DNA from: Actinomycetes bacterium
Lineage (GTDB): Bacteria > Actinomycetota > Acidimicrobiia > Acidimicrobiales > RAAP-2
Assembly: GCA_021793515.1 (NCBI GenBank)
Contig: JAJYSP010000012.1
Span: 1-64,000, forward strand
Reading direction: 5' to 3'
DNA length: 64,000 nt
The first letter of the stretch is position 1, and each line of letters opens with the position of its first letter. Below the pieces are notes generated by a model. That model was not told the origin of the DNA and did no database searches. It was given only the letters and a program-made list of their open reading frames with translations. The position numbers were made by a program, and so were the translations under genes. Of the stretch, positions 60,247 to 64,000 are shown piece by piece.

Positions 60247-61281
60247 ATGGAGACGATTACGGGTATCGACGTCGAGCCGGTGACCGACTGGCTCGTCAAG
60301 CACGTCGGTCTCATGGCCCCCCTGCGCTTCGAACTCATCGCGGGTGGACGGTCCAACCTCACCTTCCGCGTGACCGACGCCTTGTTCCGCGCAGTGGCGC
60401 TACGCCGTCCGCCGGTGAGCCACGTCCTACCCACCGCGCACGACATGGTGCGCGAGCACACGGTGATCGCGGCGCTCGAGCCGCTCGGAATTCCCGTCGC
60501 GAAGCCACTCGGGCTCTGCGTCGACGCTTCGGTCAACGGTGCACCCTTCTACGTGATGGAGTTCGTCGACGGCTTCATCCTTCGTGACCGCGAACAGGCC
60601 GAGGTCGACTTCGACGAGGTCACGCGCGCCACGATCGGCGAGCACCTCGCCGCAACCCTGGCGAACCTTCACGACATCGACGTCGACCAGGCGGGGCTGG
60701 GCGACCTCGCTCGCCACGACGGGTATCTGGAACGCCAGCTGCGTCGCTGGCGGACCCAGTACGAACAGATGCGCGTCGACGGCGCCGACCACCACCGCTT
60801 GATCGAGGAGGTCGGCGACCGCCTCGCGGCCCGGGTCCCGGCCCAGCAACGCACGTCGATCGTCCACGGCGACTACCGACTCGACAACACCGTGCTCGAC
60901 CAATCCGGCGCGATTGCCGCCATCCTCGACTGGGAGATCTGCACGCTCGGTGACCCCCTCGCCGACGTCGGCTTGATGCTCGACTATTGGGCCGAGCCGG
61001 CCGACGAGATGAGTGCCCTGCTCGGCGTCGCGCCGACGACTGCGCCGGGATTCATCACGCGCGCCCAGTTGCTTGACGCCTACGCTCGCCACTCGAGTCT
61101 CGACCTGAGCGGCGTCGCCTACTATCAATCGTTCGGATATTGGAAGTTGGCCTGCATCCTGCAGGGCGTGTACGCGCGTTATAGCGCCGGGGCGACCGCG
61201 GGAGACCAGGGCAGCGTCGCCGATTTCCCGACGCACATCGCAACGTTGGCGGACCTCGCCCGCCAAATACTGGAGCAGTAA
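60247..61281 (+). CDS. aminoglycoside-phosphotransferase-like kinase (ACAD10/APH family)
   Basis: 344 residues from the ATG at 60247. The nucleotide loop is 'FELIAGGRSNLTFRVTDALF', then 'DMVREHTVIAALEPLGIPVA', 'GAPFYVMEFVDGFILRDREQ', the catalytic 'IVHGDYRLDNTVLDQSGAIA' (HGDxxxxN) and the metal-binding 'ILDWEICTLGDPLADVGLML'. This wording is that of acyl-CoA-dehydrogenase-associated phosphotransferases of actinobacteria, not of true antibiotic kinases. Substrate unknown. The stop overlaps the next start by one base (TAATG). Confidence 0.85.
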   Translation: METITGIDVEPVTDWLVKHVGLMAPLRFELIAGGRSNLTFRVTDALFRAVALRRPPVSHVLPTAHDMVREHTVIAALEPLGIPVAKPLGLCVDASVNGAPFYVMEFVDGFILRDREQAEVDFDEVTRATIGEHLAATLANLHDIDVDQAGLGDLARHDGYLERQLRRWRTQYEQMRVDGADHHRLIEEVGDRLAARVPAQQRTSIVHGDYRLDNTVLDQSGAIAAILDWEICTLGDPLADVGLMLDYWAEPADEMSALLGVAPTTAPGFITRAQLLDAYARHSSLDLSGVAYYQSFGYWKLACILQGVYARYSAGATAGDQGSVADFPTHIATLADLARQILEQ

Positions 61282-62159
61282 TGGACGACGAAATCTACGA
61301 TCGCATCATCTTCTTGGCGGACCCGGTACTCAACGAGCCCGTCTTGGTCATCGGGCTCGAAGGGTGGATCGACGCCGGATTGGGCGCGAGCACGGCCATG
61401 TCCACACTTCTTTCCACCATCCCCACCGAAGTCTTAGCCACCTTTGACACCGAGTACTTCATCGATCAGCGCGCGCGACGACCGGTGGTGCGGATCATCG
61501 ACGGCGTCACGACTGAGCTGACGTGGCCCGAGATCCAACTCCGCTACGGCCGCGACGGCGACGGTGCTGACATGCTGTTCCTCGTCGGACCGGAGCCCGA
61601 TTTCCACTGGAGTGACTTCGTGGACGTCGTCACCGACTCGGCCGGCCGTTTCGACGTGCGCCTGACGGTTGGTCTGGGCTCGTTCCCCGCGCCGACCCCT
61701 CACACGAGGCCGGTCCGGGTGATCGGCACCGCCCCCGCCCAAAGCGCCCATCTGCTCTCGGTCGTCGGCACGATGGCCGGCGAGATCGAGGTCCCCGCGG
61801 GGATCTCCGCGGCCCTCGAGCTCGGGTTCGCCGAGGTTGACATGGACGTCATCACAATTTGGGCGCGCGTGCCGCACTACGTGGCCTCCATGTCCTACCC
61901 CCAGGCCGCCGCGGCCCTGATCGACGGTCTCGCGCGCATCAGCGGTCTCACCCTGGACGCGAGCGAACTGCGCGCCTCGGCCGAAGAAGTCCGTCAGCGA
62001 GTCGACGACCTGATCACGAACAACCCTGACCACGGCTCGATGGTTGAGCAACTCGAGCAGGCCGCGGACGCCGACGAGGAGCACCCCGTCGAAGAGTTGC
62101 CGAGTGGTGACGAGTTGGCCGCCGAGCTCGAGCGGTTTCTTCGCGGCGAGTCGGATTAG
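61281..62159 (+). CDS. PAC2 family protein
   Basis: 292 residues. PAC2 layout: 'PVLVIGLEGWIDAGLGASTA' at the N-terminus, 'MLFLVGPEPDFHWSDFVDVV', and 'AGISAALELGFAEVDMDVIT' with 'WARVPHYVASMSYPQAAAAL'. In eukaryotes and archaea related proteins are proteasome assembly chaperones; the actinobacterial members are commonly encoded near proteasome or metabolic genes and their role is not settled. No proteasome genes are in the window. An acidic C-terminus ends the protein. Confidence 0.82.
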   Translation: MDDEIYDRIIFLADPVLNEPVLVIGLEGWIDAGLGASTAMSTLLSTIPTEVLATFDTEYFIDQRARRPVVRIIDGVTTELTWPEIQLRYGRDGDGADMLFLVGPEPDFHWSDFVDVVTDSAGRFDVRLTVGLGSFPAPTPHTRPVRVIGTAPAQSAHLLSVVGTMAGEIEVPAGISAALELGFAEVDMDVITIWARVPHYVASMSYPQAAAALIDGLARISGLTLDASELRASAEEVRQRVDDLITNNPDHGSMVEQLEQAADADEEHPVEELPSGDELAAELERFLRGESD

Positions 62160-62740
62160 GGACGGGACTGGTCCACGTCGCCCTCTTCGACGGCCAGCCC
62201 TAACCCCAAGGCGTAACCCTCGAGGAACACCGTCGCGTCGCGCTGTCGTGGGTGGCGTTCGGCGATCTCGTAGAAGGCCGGCGAGTGGTCGACTTCGTGG
62301 AGATGGGCGAGCTCGTGGACGAGCACGGCGTCGATGACCCACTCCGGACACTGGCGAAGGCGGCTGCTCACGCGGATCTCGCGGGTCGCGGGCGAACACG
62401 ACGCCCAGCGCGCGCGCTGGTTGGATACCCATCGCACCGAGTTGGGCACGACGGCATCGGTGTAGAGCTCGGCGAGCACCCGGCACCGTTCCTCGAGTGA
62501 CGCGTCGCCGGCTGCGTTCTGGGGACGGTGGGTGACCAGACGCTGTACGAGTTCGTCGACGAACACCGTTCGTTCGCGCCCGCGGAGCCGCGCCGGAATC
62601 TGTACGATGATCCGACTGCCCGACCAATGGGCCGAACCGGTCTTCGTGCGGCGAGTGGACGAACGGATCTCCACCTCGGGTCGGTCGAACCGAGGTGGCT
62701 CGACGACCACTGAGTTTCGAGACGTCGGCCGCGGCGCCAT
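62156..62740 (-). CDS. YgjP-type (DUF45/M48-like) metallopeptidase
   Basis: 194 residues from the ATG at 62740, which overlaps the leuS stop by one base. 'VRWVSNQRARWASCSPATRE' (the family's WGSC-like block) precedes 'LVHELAHLHEVDHSPAFYEI', an HExxH zinc motif with the distal ligand further on. Members are predicted zinc peptidases of unknown substrate. The stop overlaps the convergent PAC2 gene's stop by 4 bases. Confidence 0.82.
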   Translation of the reverse strand: MAPRPTSRNSVVVEPPRFDRPEVEIRSSTRRTKTGSAHWSGSRIIVQIPARLRGRERTVFVDELVQRLVTHRPQNAAGDASLEERCRVLAELYTDAVVPNSVRWVSNQRARWASCSPATREIRVSSRLRQCPEWVIDAVLVHELAHLHEVDHSPAFYEIAERHPRQRDATVFLEGYALGLGLAVEEGDVDQSRP

Positions 62741-64000
62741 CACAGGATGATGTTCACCAGCCGCGGTGCGCGCGCGATGATGCGTGTGGGTTCGGCGCCG
62801 CCGAGGTACTGGCGAACGGTGTCGTCGGCCATGGCTGCGTCGCTCGCCGCGTCGTCGGTGATGTCGGCTCGAACCTCGAGACGCGAACGAACCTTGCCGT
62901 TGACTTGCACGACCATGGTCACCGTCTCGTCGACGAGCAGGTCGGCCCTCGCGACCGGCCACGACTGGGCGTGCACCGACGGCTCGCCTGGGTGGCGGAT
63001 CTCCCAGATCTCGGCGGACACGTGCGGCGCCATGGGTGCGATCAAGCGGACCATCACGTCGACGGCCTCATCGAGAACGGATCGCTCGACGCCCTCGTCG
63101 TGGGCCCACTTGGACACCGTGTTCAGCAACTCCATCACCGCTGCCACCGCCGTGTTGTAGCTCCAGCGATCGAGATCGGTGGTGACTCGTTTGATAGTCC
63201 GGTGCACCGCACGCTCGACGGCAACGTCACGTCGCTCGTCACGCGGCCGCTCGACCAACGTGGTGTCGGTCGCCAGGCGGTAGATCCGGTCGAGGAAGCG
63301 CGCACAACCCTCGATCACGTCCTCGGTCTGGGCGGTCCAGTCGACGTCGTCGGCCGGCGGCCCAACAAAGAGATGGAAGACGCGCAGCGCGTCAGCCCCG
63401 ACGCGGTCGAAGTACTGCTCGGGCGCGATCAGGTTCCCCTTCGATTTTGACATCTTGGAACCGTCGAGGCGGATCATGCCCTGCGTGAAGAGCCGTGTGA
63501 AGGGCTCTCGCGGCAGTCCCGGGGCGAGGCCGATATCGACGAGTGCCTTCAGGTAGAACCGCGCGTAGAGCAGGTGCAAGATGGCGTGTTCGATGCCACC
63601 GATGTACTGGTCGACCGGCATCCACTTCTCCGCCTGAGCGGGGTCGAATGGTCGGTTCTCGGTGAACGGATCGGTGTAGCGAAGGAAGTACCACGACGAA
63701 TCGGTGAACGTGTCCATCGTGTCGGCCTCACGCCGGGCCGGACCGCCGCACACCGGACACGTAGTGTCGCGGAACGCGGCGTGGGTGGCCAGGGGTGATT
63801 GGCCATTGCGGTCCATCACCACGTCGTCGGGCGCCACGACCGGGAGTTGATCCTCGGGGACCGGTACCATGCCGCAGGCGTCGCAGTAGACGATCGGGAT
63901 CGGGCATCCCCAGAACCGTTGGCGCGAGACCAGCCAGTCGCGGAGCCGGTAGTTGACCTTGGCCACGCCCCGCGCCCGCTCCACCAGGAACGACGTCGCC
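62740..64000 (-). CDS. leuS: leucyl-tRNA synthetase, C-terminal part (runs off the window)
   Basis: The frame is open to the last base, so the N-terminal half lies beyond 64000. The visible 420 residues include 'YRLRDWLVSRQRFWGCPIPI', a zinc-binding segment 'YCDACGMVPVPEDQLPVV' and 'DTTCPVCGGPARREADT', 'TFTDSSWYFLRYTDPFTENR', the class I KMSKS loop 'RLDGSKMSKSKGNLIAPEQY', and the anticodon-binding domain ending 'IIARAPRLVNIIL'. It charges tRNA-Leu. Nothing suggests a defect in the visible part. Confidence 0.95.
   Translation of the reverse strand, partial: ATSFLVERARGVAKVNYRLRDWLVSRQRFWGCPIPIVYCDACGMVPVPEDQLPVVAPDDVVMDRNGQSPLATHAAFRDTTCPVCGGPARREADTMDTFTDSSWYFLRYTDPFTENRPFDPAQAEKWMPVDQYIGGIEHAILHLLYARFYLKALVDIGLAPGLPREPFTRLFTQGMIRLDGSKMSKSKGNLIAPEQYFDRVGADALRVFHLFVGPPADDVDWTAQTEDVIEGCARFLDRIYRLATDTTLVERPRDERRDVAVERAVHRTIKRVTTDLDRWSYNTAVAAVMELLNTVSKWAHDEGVERSVLDEAVDVMVRLIAPMAPHVSAEIWEIRHPGEPSVHAQSWPVARADLLVDETVTMVVQVNGKVRSRLEVRADITDDAASDAAMADDTVRQYLGGAEPTRIIARAPRLVNIIL

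Overview
This 64 kb window is high-GC bacterial chromosome, most likely from an actinobacterium (Actinomycetota). The evidence is gene order and family content: a DUF2469 gene beside rplS; a SepIVA-like/DUF177/rnc/mutM/smc/ftsY/ffh/rpsP-KH-rimM-trmD-rplS run that parallels the mycobacterial order; GTP-type PEP carboxykinase; an F420/FMN flavin-split-barrel oxidoreductase; a FolP2-type protein; and DrrAB-like ABC genes. I lean towards Acidimicrobiia or a relative, but that is a guess from sequence feel and not from a marker tree.

Layout. 1-0.3 kb: tail of an IS630-type transposase at the window edge. 0.3-3.4 kb: pterin dehydratase, fumarase, endonuclease IV and a divergent flavin/F420 oxidoreductase. 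3.4-21.6 kb: a long minus-strand housekeeping block (DUF2469, rplS, trmD, rimM, KH protein, rpsP, ffh, ftsY, smc, mutM, rnc, acpP, plsX, rpmF, DUF177, SepIVA-like, coaD, rsmD, recG, DAK2/FakA-like). Many junctions overlap by 4 bases (ATGA or GTGA), so translation is probably coupled. 21.7-28.4 kb: rpmB, thiL, PEP carboxykinase, type II NADH dehydrogenase, an MFS protein, a small secreted protein and a TetR regulator.

28.5-34.7 kb is the accessory part. A TetR-linked 14-TM-type MFS exporter gene is split by a complete 1466-bp IS256-family element (29684-31149) flanked by an 8-bp target duplication. Removing the IS and one duplication copy restores a 499-codon frame. Next comes an FMN reductase, then a 2.1-kb segment bounded by a 43-bp direct repeat. 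One copy of that repeat is the 3' part of an intact CAT-anticodon tRNA gene (34396-34468) and the other is a tRNA fragment (32280-32322), the signature of integration into a tRNA gene. A third, 17-nt copy sits in the middle. The segment holds a double Clp-N protein with a small HTH partner, and a Phd-like/HicA-like toxin-antitoxin pair behind a palindromic operator-like sequence. It carries no recognisable integrase. A tRNA-Asn gene follows.

34.7-64 kb is core again: a compact sigma factor after dnaG, DrrAB-like ABC transporter, thioesterase, glycyl-tRNA synthetase, hemW, photolyase, recO, uppS, dinG, TauE-type permease, then era/CNNM/ybeY/phoH/HIT/rsmE/dnaJ/hrcA with a perfect CIRCE operator, lepA, rpsT, holA, FolP2-type protein, two thioredoxins, a phosphotransferase, a PAC2 protein, a YgjP-type metallopeptidase and the 3' two-fifths or so of leuS running off the window.

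All calls come from reading the translations and the DNA. No database search was run.
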